DNA from: Enteractinococcus helveticum
Lineage (GTDB): Bacteria; Actinomycetota; Actinomycetes; Actinomycetales; Micrococcaceae
DNA length: 64,000 nt
Assembly: GCF_001657475.1 (NCBI RefSeq)
Contig: NZ_LXEY01000016.1
Coordinates: 1-64,000 of the forward strand
Reading direction: 5' to 3'
The translations under genes and the position numbers were made by a program. The stretch's first letter is position 1. Each line of letters begins with the position of its first letter. This document shows, in pieces, positions 41,725-49,941 of the stretch. The notes beneath the pieces were generated by a model. That model saw only the letters and a program-made list of their open reading frames with translations. It was not told the DNA's origin and searched no databases.

Positions 41725-43905
41725 ATGTCTCGTGTCCCAACCGTGTTACAAACCGCAGAAACTGACTGCGGCCCGGCCTGTCTGACGGCGATGCTGCGAG
41801 CGCAAGGACACCGCGTTACCTTGACCGATCTGCGAGCAGATATGGATCCGGGGCGTGACGGCTCGTCCGGGGTCGTGATGCGCCGTACCGGGCAGCGCTG
41901 GGGTCTGCCACTGCAAGCCCAATTGGTGGACCCGCAAGACCTCGGCCAACGCATCCACGAGATACCGCTGCCCTTCGTGTTGCATCTAACCCGGCAGCAC
42001 TACGTCGTCGTCGATAAGATTCGGCGCGACCACGTTGAGGTCATGGATCCAGCAGTTGGGCGCCGACGATTATCCCGGCCCCAAATTGCCGAAGCATCCA
42101 GCGGGATGGTGCTGTTCCTCGGAAGCGTCGATGCCAATGACGACGACGCCCCTGCCCCAGCGACGGTCTCGGATACGCGAGCACCCGGAGTTTTAGCCAC
42201 TGTTCTGCGCGGGGTTCGTGGTGAACTCGCGCGCGCCGGATTCCTATCCCTCTTATTGGCGGTCGGTGGGCTCGCCTTGCCGATCACCACGGCACTTATT
42301 GTCGATGCGCTGGTGGCCGACGCCGTTGCACAGCACCGGTGGTTGGCCATCGGGATGGCCTTAGCCCTTGCCATTGGCTTGCTCACGCTGGCAAGAAACT
42401 GGGTTCTAGCCACCCTGCAGCGGCGTATGGCGGGGCATCTGAGCACAAGTGTTGCCACGACCCTGTTTTCTCGAAACCTAAAATTCTTTGACCGGCGATC
42501 CGTTGGGGATCTCTTTGGGCGGGTTGAATCAGCCCATGCGATTCACGCGCTGCTGAGCGTGGCCCTATTAGGTGCCGGGCTCGATGCGCTGCTGACGATC
42601 GGCTATGTCATCGCGCTCGTGGTCATTGTCCCTCCGCTAGCCGCTGTTACGACAGGCATTATTCTCCTGTGCCTGGTCATCTCCGGGGTGGTTGCCAAAC
42701 GCAGCGCCAACTTACGACGCGAAGAAATTTTAGTCACCGCCGATTCCTCAACGCTACTGGTCGACGGTATCGACGGAATTACCACGCTGCGCGCCTACGG
42801 TGCCGAATCGTCAATGCTCGCCAAATGGCAACAGCTGCTCGATCGACGGTTAGATCTGACGCGCTGCCGAGCACGACTCAACGCCCTGTCGATGGCGCTG
42901 CTTGCCGCCATGGCCGTGGCCACGCCACTGATCATTCTCGTCATGGCGTCCGCGCCAGCTCTAGCGCATTCCAGCGCCTTTGGTCAGATCACCCCCGGGA
43001 CGGCGCTGGGGCTCATGGCGCTGGCATCGGCAACCCTTGCACCGGTTGCCTCGTTAGCAACCCAATTGGTTGAAGCCGCAGATCTACGGCCACTCCTTGA
43101 TCGCGTGCAAGACCTCACCTTGGCTGCGCCCGAACGTTCCGGAGGCAACCACCCCGGAGAACTCACCGGTAGCATCACCATAGACAACGTCAGTTTCAAA
43201 CACGAACGCTACGGCCGCGAGATTCTGCGTGGCATCAATGCCCAAGTCCCAGCCGGTTCTACCGTGTGTATTCTGGGGCCAACCGGATGCGGCAAAACCA
43301 CGCTGGCTCAGATTATGGCGGGTATGCACTCCCCGACCGCAGGCCGGGTGCTGGTCGATGGCAACGACGTCGAAACGCTAGACCCCGAGGCGTTTCGGGC
43401 TCAGGTGGGTGTCGTCTTCCAAGACTCGTGGACTCCCGCCGGCACGATTCGTGAAGCCATCCTGGTCTCCCGCACCGGTTTCACGGACGAAGACATTTGG
43501 CGTGCGCTGTTTCATGCTCAGTTGGCTCAAGACATCCTGGCGCTGCCCATGGGGCTGGATACCCGACTCGGCTCCGGTGGCTCCGGACTGTCTGGTGGAC
43601 AACGCCAACGGCTGGCCCTGGCTCGTGCACTCCTGGGTGAACCAAAGATCTTGGTTCTGGATGAACCCACCAGCGCGCTGGACGGCGACACGGAACGCGC
43701 CATCGAAGCCGCACTGGTCAAACTGAACATTACCCGGATTATTGTTACCCACCGGCTGTCGATTGCCACCACGGCCGATCAGCTGTGGGTCATGCACAAC
43801 GGCGAACTCGTGGAATCCGGCTCACCGGCCGACCTGGCCGCATCCGATGGCTGGTACGCCCAGCTGTTGGAAGCTCATTCGACGTCATCCCAGCAGCTGA
43901 CCTGA
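41725..43905 (+). CDS. Peptidase C39-ABC exporter (PCAT) for double-glycine peptides
   Basis: 726 residues in three parts. The N-terminal C39 protease (1-130) has catalytic Cys15 (ETDCGPACL), His92 (RQHYVVV) and Asp108 (VMDPAVG), all present, so it should be active. A six-helix ABC membrane domain spans about 170-450. The ATPase domain has Walker A GPTGCGKTT near 515, signature LSGGQRQRLALARAL near 620 and Walker B ILVLDEPTSALD near 645. It would cleave after GG and export the three upstream peptides. ATG 41725 has AAAGGAA 6 bases upstream and is preferred over 41704. No accessory HlyD-type protein is encoded, as usual in Gram-positives. Confidence 0.93.
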   Translation: MSRVPTVLQTAETDCGPACLTAMLRAQGHRVTLTDLRADMDPGRDGSSGVVMRRTGQRWGLPLQAQLVDPQDLGQRIHEIPLPFVLHLTRQHYVVVDKIRRDHVEVMDPAVGRRRLSRPQIAEASSGMVLFLGSVDANDDDAPAPATVSDTRAPGVLATVLRGVRGELARAGFLSLLLAVGGLALPITTALIVDALVADAVAQHRWLAIGMALALAIGLLTLARNWVLATLQRRMAGHLSTSVATTLFSRNLKFFDRRSVGDLFGRVESAHAIHALLSVALLGAGLDALLTIGYVIALVVIVPPLAAVTTGIILLCLVISGVVAKRSANLRREEILVTADSSTLLVDGIDGITTLRAYGAESSMLAKWQQLLDRRLDLTRCRARLNALSMALLAAMAVATPLIILVMASAPALAHSSAFGQITPGTALGLMALASATLAPVASLATQLVEAADLRPLLDRVQDLTLAAPERSGGNHPGELTGSITIDNVSFKHERYGREILRGINAQVPAGSTVCILGPTGCGKTTLAQIMAGMHSPTAGRVLVDGNDVETLDPEAFRAQVGVVFQDSWTPAGTIREAILVSRTGFTDEDIWRALFHAQLAQDILALPMGLDTRLGSGGSGLSGGQRQRLALARALLGEPKILVLDEPTSALDGDTERAIEAALVKLNITRIIVTHRLSIATTADQLWVMHNGELVESGSPADLAASDGWYAQLLEAHSTSSQQLT

Positions 43906-43987
43906 GATACGCCACTGGGATGATGACCTGGGGCTTGGCGCCGTGTCATGATACTGACATCAATTCACTGCACTTCACGGAGGAACT

Positions 43988-44356
43988 ATGTCAGAACAGT
44001 TGACGCAGCAGGCCAGCACCTATCGAGTCACCTTAGAAAACGGCATGACCCTGGTCGGCTGGCCCATCCGAGCCGACCACGTCGTCGTCCAGGCCAGCGG
44101 ACTCACCGGCCCGATCACCGTGCGGATCGACGGTCAAGATATCGAAGTCACCAACGTCTACGAGTCCGCAGGAGTCGAAGACTTCTCGATGCCCGTGACC
44201 GCCCTGGAACTACCCGAAGGCAGCATCGATGTCCCTGGCGAAATCATCCCGCCACACATGGCACCGCAGGAACAAGCCGATGATGGAAGCCAAACCATGG
44301 GCGCCAGAACGTTCTTCTGGTGCCTCGTCTTCCCGAGGATGCGTGGGTGCCGCTAA
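43988..44356 (+). CDS. Small unknown protein between exporter and two-component system
   Basis: 122 residues, 83 bases after the exporter, with GGAGGA 5 bases before ATG 43988. Residues about 12-80 look like a beta-rich domain (YRVTLENGMTLVGWPIRADH, VQASGLTGPITVRIDGQDIE). The last 20 residues (GARTFFWCLVFPRMRGCR) look like read-through of the next gene in another frame, and the two genes overlap by 37 bases. No signal peptide or membrane segment is visible. Its place between exporter and sensor kinase makes an immunity, chaperone or accessory role possible, but no known immunity family fits. Confidence 0.55.
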   Translation: MSEQLTQQASTYRVTLENGMTLVGWPIRADHVVVQASGLTGPITVRIDGQDIEVTNVYESAGVEDFSMPVTALELPEGSIDVPGEIIPPHMAPQEQADDGSQTMGARTFFWCLVFPRMRGCR

Positions 44357-45522
44357 CACAACGTTTCTGGCTGCGGTTGCTTCTGACCGCAGCCGTCTTT
44401 CTTCTCGACACCCTGGTCTGGGGCGGCGATACCCAGTTGATCACCGGCAACTATATCCCCGTCTGGCTGGTTGTCGGCATTGGTGGGCTCGGGTACAGTT
44501 GCCTGCTCATCGCCCGCTCGCCGGTCCCGGGATATATCGCGATGCTGATCCTCAGTGCCAGCGGTCTGTTGCTGCCCGCCGCTGAAAGTTTCGCCGGTTT
44601 TCTGCTGGCACTGTTCTGGATATCGCGGCTCTCTGAACGACGTCGCGCGTGGTTCGCTCTAGCCTGGGCAGCATTACCATTAGCCATTAATGTCTATACC
44701 GGCCGCACGTTCCACCCCGATGCCCCGCTGTCATTAACGCTGATCAATACCGGGTTGTGGCTCGTGTTGATCATCGGGGTCTGGATCGCCGGACGAGCCC
44801 TGGCACGTACCCATAATCGGTTGGCCACCGAACGCCAGTGGGCCGAGGATGCCACCGAAGAAGCCCGCGCCATGGAGCGCCTCCGCATCAGCCGCGACCT
44901 CCACGACACGGTGGCACACTCATTGACCGGAATCCTGCTGCAGGTAGCCGGACTCCGTGCGGCCCAAAAGAACCCCAACGCCACGACCGATATTGACGGC
45001 GTACTGGCCGATATCCAAATCACCGCGGAACAAAGCATGCGCGAACTCCACCGACTCTTAGGCATGCTGCGCGCTCCGGATAATGGCACTGATGACTCCA
45101 GGCCCCACGGCCTGGCCGACATCGGTGCGCTGATCACCGCAGCCCAAGTCTCAGGGCTCGCCGTCACCACGGAAACCACCGGCACCCCGGTCACATTGGA
45201 CCCGAGCCTGGAACACGCGGTGTACCGGGTCGTTCAAGAGGGCCTATCAAATGCCATGAAGCATGCCGGTGAGGGCGCCCAGGTGGAACTCACCCGACAA
45301 TGGGCGCCGCACCAGTTGACGGTGAGCATCCGGTCCACCAGCGGCGTCATCACCACCAAACCCGTCTCGGGTGGCTTTGGCCTGGTGGGTCTGCGCGAGC
45401 GCATCGGCGTCTCCGGCGGCACCATGCACCACGGCCCCACCCCAACCGGGTATCTGCTGCAAGTCACCCTGCCCACCGCACAAGCCCACGTTCGCCTGAA
45501 CACCTTCGGAGATGCTTCATGA
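44320..45522 (+). CDS. Sensor histidine kinase, NarL/DesK (HisKA_3) type
   Basis: 400 residues from a GTG start at 44320. Four or five membrane segments occupy about 15-150, a short coiled linker follows, then the dimerisation/phosphoacceptor helix RLRISRDLHDTVAHSLTGILLQ (His near 200) and a HATPase domain with the N-box-like NAMKHAGEG near 310 and G-box GGFGLVGLRERI near 345. This class pairs with LuxR-type regulators. There is no extracellular sensing domain beyond the helices, so it likely senses the envelope or a peptide in the membrane, fitting control of the adjacent peptide genes. The stop overlaps the regulator ATG. Confidence 0.9.
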   Translation: MPRLPEDAWVPLTQRFWLRLLLTAAVFLLDTLVWGGDTQLITGNYIPVWLVVGIGGLGYSCLLIARSPVPGYIAMLILSASGLLLPAAESFAGFLLALFWISRLSERRRAWFALAWAALPLAINVYTGRTFHPDAPLSLTLINTGLWLVLIIGVWIAGRALARTHNRLATERQWAEDATEEARAMERLRISRDLHDTVAHSLTGILLQVAGLRAAQKNPNATTDIDGVLADIQITAEQSMRELHRLLGMLRAPDNGTDDSRPHGLADIGALITAAQVSGLAVTTETTGTPVTLDPSLEHAVYRVVQEGLSNAMKHAGEGAQVELTRQWAPHQLTVSIRSTSGVITTKPVSGGFGLVGLRERIGVSGGTMHHGPTPTGYLLQVTLPTAQAHVRLNTFGDAS

Positions 45523-46196
45523 CCACCACCGTGATGATCGTTGATGACCAGCCGATGGTCCGGGCCGGGCTGACCATGCTGCTCAACGCCGAAGCCGACC
45601 TGGAAGTCATCGGCGAGGCCGAATCCGGCGACCAAGCCCTGCAGCTGGCCCGCCAGTTATGCCCAGACGTGGTGCTCATGGACGTGCGTATGCCGGGCAT
45701 GGACGGGGTCACCGCAACCCAGCACCTGGTCCAGGAATCCCAAGACAACCCGAATCGGCTGATCAAAGTTCTCATTATGACGACGTTCGATGACGAGGAC
45801 GTCGTGGTCGGAGCACTGCAGGCTGGCGCTTCGGGGTATCTGCTCAAACATGCCTCGCCGACCGAAATCGCCGATGCAATCCGCCGGGTGCTAGCCGGGG
45901 ACACCTGGTTGGATGCTACCGCTGCCACCCGGCTGGTTGACCGGCTGCGAGCGCGCTCCCAAGACACCACGGATCTTGCGGCCCTGTTGACCCCGCGGGA
46001 ACAAGAAGTGCTGCGCTACGTTGCGGCAGGGTATTCGAATCACGAGATCCGCGACCGGCTGGTGCTCAGCGAAGCGACCGTCAAAACCCACGTATCGCGC
46101 ATCCTATTGAAAACCGGGTCTCGCGATCGCGCCGCCGTCGTCGCCCTGGCATATCGCAGCGGATTTGTGGCACCCGATGATCCGCTGCCACAGTGA
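45519..46196 (+). CDS. NarL/LuxR-family response regulator
   Basis: 225 residues. The receiver domain has the acidic pocket VDDQ near 8-10 and phospho-acceptor Asp in DVVLMDVRMPGMDG near 56. The C-terminal LuxR HTH is LTPREQEVLRYVAAGYSNHEIRDRLVLSEATVKTHVSRIL (about 155-200). ATG 45519 overlaps the kinase stop (ATGA), so the pair is coupled. It is expected to bind sites upstream of the peptide genes and possibly 43988. A much longer frame starting at 45300 is an artefact of overlap with the kinase gene. Confidence 0.92.
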   Translation: MTTTVMIVDDQPMVRAGLTMLLNAEADLEVIGEAESGDQALQLARQLCPDVVLMDVRMPGMDGVTATQHLVQESQDNPNRLIKVLIMTTFDDEDVVVGALQAGASGYLLKHASPTEIADAIRRVLAGDTWLDATAATRLVDRLRARSQDTTDLAALLTPREQEVLRYVAAGYSNHEIRDRLVLSEATVKTHVSRILLKTGSRDRAAVVALAYRSGFVAPDDPLPQ

Positions 46197-46316
46197 GTCA
46201 TCCGACCGGGGTATGACACTTACCGTTGCGGGCTGATGTCTTCTGGCCCGGCGGCGAGCATGCTGGAGATAGCGCTGCACCGCAGCCGCCACCATCACCT
46301 ACCTCAAGGATTCCAG

Positions 46317-46637
46317 ATGAAGCTATCTCGACTTCGCGTACTCTCCGCGATTGCCGCCGTCGGACTAATATTCAGCGCGGCCCCAGCACACGCAACCGAC
46401 GCTAAACCCGACCCGTCGGCACCCATCATCGTCAAACCAGATCCATCCGATCGCATCCCGCACCCGCGGCCACCGCGGATCCCACCGTGCCCAATCAAAC
46501 CGGCCCCTCCGGGCTGGGCGGTACCTCTGTACTGTGAAATCGGGCCAATCATTCCAATTCCTGGACCACCCCGGGAGATCATTGATCCCATTCCAGGTCC
46601 GGTGGTTCCAGGACCGATTGTCCCGGTGGAAATGTAA
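46317..46637 (+). CDS. Secreted proline-rich peptide with signal sequence
   Basis: 106 residues. A classical signal peptide (MKLSRLRVLSAIAAVGLIFSAAPAHA, cleavage after AHA near residue 26) is followed by an 80-residue mature region with about one third proline, two Cys (IPPCPIKP and PLYCEIG) and repeated IPxPGP units. It has AAGGA 7 bases before ATG 46317, and it lies 120 bases after the response regulator. Such Pro-rich chains bind walls or partners. It may be part of the peptide locus or independent; no family is recognised. Confidence 0.6.
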   Translation: MKLSRLRVLSAIAAVGLIFSAAPAHATDAKPDPSAPIIVKPDPSDRIPHPRPPRIPPCPIKPAPPGWAVPLYCEIGPIIPIPGPPREIIDPIPGPVVPGPIVPVEM

Positions 46638-47009
46638 GGACTGAAGGACTGCTTGCGGGCACACCCTAGGACGACGCCGACCAACGTGTCGAACTCACAC
46701 CAGTCGTGGCGGGTCATCAAGAATTTTTGGTGGCCCGCTGCGGCATTTAATCGTGGTCTTGGTGAATCCAGCCGGAGTGCGCTGCGATTGCTGTTTCCCA
46801 CATGCGATCGCGATGCGCGACCCTACGAGAACCAAGTGAAACCCAAGTAAATGCCCTAAGACATTTTGGTATCCCCGATGCTCGGTACGAAATGCGAGCA
46901 CTCATATGTCACAATTCAAGACATCATAACTTCGATCTCTGGATTTGGTTATAACTGACAACTGTACGGTTATTAGTTCGTAAAGTTCGCCCTAAGAAGG
47001 TATCTAGAC
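46638..47009. other. Spacer between proline-rich gene and T5orf172 gene
   Basis: 372 bases without a gene. A 10-base stem with G-T pairs (46709-46718 and 46729-46738, around an AAGAATTTTT loop) may be a weak terminator for the upstream unit. From about 46870 the DNA becomes AT-rich, which leads into the AT-richer 47010 gene; its promoter is presumably here. Confidence 0.5.
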
Positions 47010-48527
47010 GTGTCCATGCCACCAGAACAACATCAGCGGCCCACCTCGGTCAGCACACTTTTCTACGTACTAACGGTTATCAGTCTTGTAATAGCCAGCC
47101 TTCTCCTCGTGACGCTTCCGTTGACCATTCCCGCGTTGATTTACGTCTTCAGCATCAACAAACGAGAGAAAAATGCGCAGGAGCGACTGTCATCAATATC
47201 AGACGAGTTAGACCAGACGAGCGCTATCCTCGCAGCGATACGATCAGAAAATGACGATCTACGAGACGCCTTCACTCGCATTGATGGCATGGATATTCTG
47301 CAACGCGAAGATGAGGCTCGACGACTGGATGAAAAAATAACCGAACAAAAAGCCGAATTCGAGAATATATTGGCTAATCAAACGTCAGAACTCGAGGCTC
47401 TTGAAGAACTGAAAGAAACCGAGAAGAACAAAATATCTGAGCTCAAAACAAAAGTCGTGGATCTTGAAGAGATGTTCAATCTCAACGATTACGGGCTATA
47501 CAACTTTGAGAACCCAGCCAATGACTCGGTTCGATATAGCGAACAGTTACAGAAGGTCAAAGTCGACATCAAGAGGATGGTCAAAAACAAGACCGCTACT
47601 TCTGCGTCAACGACGTGGACAGTGAACAACTCCGCAGCTCAGGGTCGCAAGATGGTCAACGATATGAGCAAGCTCTTATTACGAGCGTTTAATGCAGAAG
47701 CAGAGAACTCTATCAAGACAGTTCGCGCGGGCCATCTCACAACCGCTCTCAAACGACTCGATAGGTCAGCACAAGCAGTCGCTCGACTCGGCAAGATGAT
47801 GGATTTACGAATCACATCGGCCTACGTTCGTCTTCGAGAAGAAGAACTTCGATTGACCCACGCTCACCTAGAAGCCAAGAAGGCAGCCAAGGAGCTGGAA
47901 CGAGAAGAACGAGCCCGCGAACGCGAGGAGCGGCGCGCGCAACGTGAATTCGAAGCGGCTAAAGCCAAGCAAATCAAAGAGGTAGAACACTATCGAACAG
48001 TCCTTGAGACGCTGCAAAGCTCCGGTGACGAAGTAGCTATTGCATCCGCTTCAGCCAACTTGACCGCTGCTGAGGAGAAACTGGCTGATGTTGAATCAAC
48101 CATGGCAAATACTCGTGCTGGATACGTGTATGTGATTTCAAATCGTGGCGCATTTGGGCAAGGAATCGTCAAGATTGGCATGACACGACGCTTAGATCCC
48201 ATGGATCGAGTGCGAGAACTCGGAGACGCTTCCGTACCGTTCTATTTCGACGCGCACACGATGATTTTTGCAAAAGACGCAGTCGGTCTTGAACGTGCAC
48301 TCCATAAACACTTTGCCGAAGTGCGTGTAAACCTAGTCAACCTTCGCAGAGAGTACTTCTATTCAACGCCAGCTGAAGTAAAAGCCGCTCTCATGGAACT
48401 TTACCAAGATTATGAAGCGCAACTCTTGGAATTCCATGAGACTGCCGATGCCCCAGAATACGAAGCATCCGAAGACATGCGAGGTCGAGGTAATATTCCA
48501 CAACCAGCAGCACTGACAATGAGTTAG
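47010..48527 (+). CDS. Membrane-anchored DUF4041 / T5orf172 (GIY-YIG-like) protein
   Basis: 505 residues. Two hydrophobic segments lie near the N-terminus (about 17-50). A long coiled coil (60-160) leads to the DUF4041 region (160-350, including KARE-type charged helices), and a C-terminal T5orf172/Mug113 GIY-YIG-like module follows: GYVYVISNRGAFGQGIVKIGMT near 371, RVRELGDASVPFYFDAH near 400, and EREAL-like LERALHKHF near 430. This fold is a nuclease family found in phages and mobile elements. The start is GTG 47010 with AGAAGG 9 bases upstream. Base composition is lower in GC than its neighbours, suggesting transfer. Defence or phage-derived function is inference. Confidence 0.82.
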   Translation: MSMPPEQHQRPTSVSTLFYVLTVISLVIASLLLVTLPLTIPALIYVFSINKREKNAQERLSSISDELDQTSAILAAIRSENDDLRDAFTRIDGMDILQREDEARRLDEKITEQKAEFENILANQTSELEALEELKETEKNKISELKTKVVDLEEMFNLNDYGLYNFENPANDSVRYSEQLQKVKVDIKRMVKNKTATSASTTWTVNNSAAQGRKMVNDMSKLLLRAFNAEAENSIKTVRAGHLTTALKRLDRSAQAVARLGKMMDLRITSAYVRLREEELRLTHAHLEAKKAAKELEREERAREREERRAQREFEAAKAKQIKEVEHYRTVLETLQSSGDEVAIASASANLTAAEEKLADVESTMANTRAGYVYVISNRGAFGQGIVKIGMTRRLDPMDRVRELGDASVPFYFDAHTMIFAKDAVGLERALHKHFAEVRVNLVNLRREYFYSTPAEVKAALMELYQDYEAQLLEFHETADAPEYEASEDMRGRGNIPQPAALTMS

Positions 48528-48540
48528 TCAATGAACCATC

Positions 48541-48578
48541 ATTTAGCGGGGCCGGCTCAATTGCTGACCCCGCTAAAT
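48541..48578. terminator. Terminator after the T5orf172 gene
   Basis: Perfect 11-base arms ATTTAGCGGGG/CCCCGCTAAAT (48541-48551, 48568-48578), followed by TGTTTCTTC, between convergent stops. Confidence 0.75.
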
Positions 48579-48624
48579 TGTTTCTTCACTGCCCCTTGAC
48601 CCCCTTAAACTTCAGGTGAGGAGT

Positions 48625-49176
48625 TTAGATGCCGTATGCCTTCGGCAGTTCAACTTCACCGGTCGGAATGGTGGCAGAGTCATCCAGGATCCGGATTTGC
48701 AGGGCGGGTTTCTGGGTGGCCCACTCAGCGGTAATCCCTACCTCAGATGCCGGGGTGAACCCGAAGCGCGGGTAATAGTGCGGATAACCGTACACGAGCA
48801 CGAATGGTTCGCCGTCGTCCTTGGCACGTTCCAGCACCGCATTAATGACTGCGGTCCCGGCGCCTTCACCTTGATGTTGCGGCAGTACGCCAGTCGGAGC
48901 CAGCATGAGCCCTGGCTGGCCGCCCACGATGCAGCGGTGTACCAGAGCATGGGCTGCGGGTAGGGTTTCGAACTCAGAATCAGGAATCGCTGCGGTCATA
49001 CCCAGCACAGAGTACCGCTGAATCCAGTGGTCTGGGTCTTGGCGCAAAGCATCGACCAGATCAGCTTCTGAGTCAGTTTCGAAGGCGGCTTCTAAAACCC
49101 GACGTATTCCTGCGTGATCATCCGCAGAATCTTCGTGCTCACTACGCGTCCGCCAGAGATGTCCTGTCCGTTGCAC
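48625..49176 (-). CDS. GNAT-family N-acetyltransferase
   Basis: 183 residues of the GNAT fold, YhbS-like subgroup. The acetyl-CoA motif A is in APTGVLPQHQGEGAGTAVINAVLERA near residue 100 (Q/R-x-x-G-x-G/A pattern), and VYGYPHYYPRFGF near 135 is the typical 'GxxxYYxxFGF' segment. The start is GTG 49176 with GGAG 5 bases before. The acceptor is unknown. It is divergent from the copper operon but without obvious connection to it. Confidence 0.9.
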   Translation of the reverse strand: MQRTGHLWRTRSEHEDSADDHAGIRRVLEAAFETDSEADLVDALRQDPDHWIQRYSVLGMTAAIPDSEFETLPAAHALVHRCIVGGQPGLMLAPTGVLPQHQGEGAGTAVINAVLERAKDDGEPFVLVYGYPHYYPRFGFTPASEVGITAEWATQKPALQIRILDDSATIPTGEVELPKAYGI

Positions 49177-49246
49177 GCCGACTCCTTCACAGCCAAATTA
49201 TGTTGCACAGACCACACTAGCGCAAAGTGCCAGCAAACGAAGGGAC

Positions 49247-49330
49247 ATACCCCCAAGGGGTATCTGTGCTGATGGCGAACCCAACGGTTGATCAGTGCAC
49301 TTGGGCTTGACCCATACCCATAGGGGGTAT
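49247..49330. promoter_or_regulatory. Two CsoR-type operators upstream of the copper operon
   Basis: Site 1 (49247-49263) is ATACCCC-CAA-GGGGTAT, perfect 7-base arms. Site 2 (49314-49330) is ATACCCATAGGGGGTAT. Both match the G/C-tract palindromes with flanking TAT/ATA known for CsoR in Gram-positives. Site 2 ends 41 bases before the csoR ATG, where it would block transcription; site 1 lies midway toward the divergent GNAT gene. The regulator downstream is a CsoR, so autoregulation by copper is well supported. Confidence 0.8.
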
Positions 49331-49371
49331 AAAAGTAGAGATGTTGAATAGCTCGATTCGAGGGAGCAATC

Positions 49372-49680
49372 ATGACGCCACAACAGTCAGACCACGAGGC
49401 CGTTGGTTATACCGATGACAAGGCGGCCTACCTCAAGCGCCTGGCACGCATTGAAGGTCAGGTGCGCGGCATCAAGCGCATGGTCGAAAACGACACCTAC
49501 TGCATTGACGTGCTCACCCAGGTGTCTGCGGTCAACAAGGCGCTGCATGCACTCAGCCTCGGCTTGGTCACCGATCACATGAACCACTGCGTCCACGATG
49601 CGGTGGCCTCCGGCGACCCCGAAGCCATCGAAGAAAAAGTTCAAGAAGTCTCGGCCACCATCGGTCGTCTTCTGCGGTAG
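49372..49680 (+). CDS. csoR: Copper-sensing repressor CsoR
   Basis: 102 residues, all helical, of the CsoR/RcnR family. The Cu(I) ligands Cys-His-Cys are in the expected places (TYCIDVLTQVSAVNKALHAL near 42, then DHMNHCVHDAV near 67). A GAGGGAG site lies 5 bases before ATG 49372. It is the first gene of csoR-copZ-copA and would release the two upstream operators when copper binds. Confidence 0.93.
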   Translation: MTPQQSDHEAVGYTDDKAAYLKRLARIEGQVRGIKRMVENDTYCIDVLTQVSAVNKALHALSLGLVTDHMNHCVHDAVASGDPEAIEEKVQEVSATIGRLLR

Positions 49681-49697
49681 ATAGGGAGAGAATTCTC

Positions 49698-49913
49698 ATG
49701 GCACAAACCACTCTGAAACTTGAAGGCCTCACCTGCCAGCACTGCGTCGGTTCGGTAACTTCCGAGCTCCAGGCACTACCCGGCGTCACTGATGTCCAGA
49801 TCGACCTGGTCAATGACGGCGTCTCCACGGCCACGGTGACCTCAAATCCCACACCGTCGATCCAACAGTTTTCCGATGCGGTAGCCGAAGCCGGCTACTC
49901 CGTCGTTGAATAG
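49698..49913 (+). CDS. copZ: Copper chaperone CopZ (heavy-metal-associated domain)
   Basis: 71 residues of one HMA domain with the metal-binding GLTCQHCVGSV (C-x-x-C) near residue 11 and the beta-alpha-beta-beta-alpha-beta pattern ending in AEAGYSVVE. It hands Cu(I) to the CopA N-terminal domain or to CsoR. AGGGAGAG lies 8 bases before the ATG, 17 bases after csoR. Full family length. Confidence 0.92.
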   Translation: MAQTTLKLEGLTCQHCVGSVTSELQALPGVTDVQIDLVNDGVSTATVTSNPTPSIQQFSDAVAEAGYSVVE

Positions 49914-49941
49914 CGCACTAGCACTTTGCTAAAGGATTTTT

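Noticed and set aside
45300..45518. Long N-terminal extension of the response regulator
   Set aside because: The extension overlaps the kinase gene and is low-complexity His/Arg; the ATGA overlap at 45519 and the receiver domain start fix the true start.
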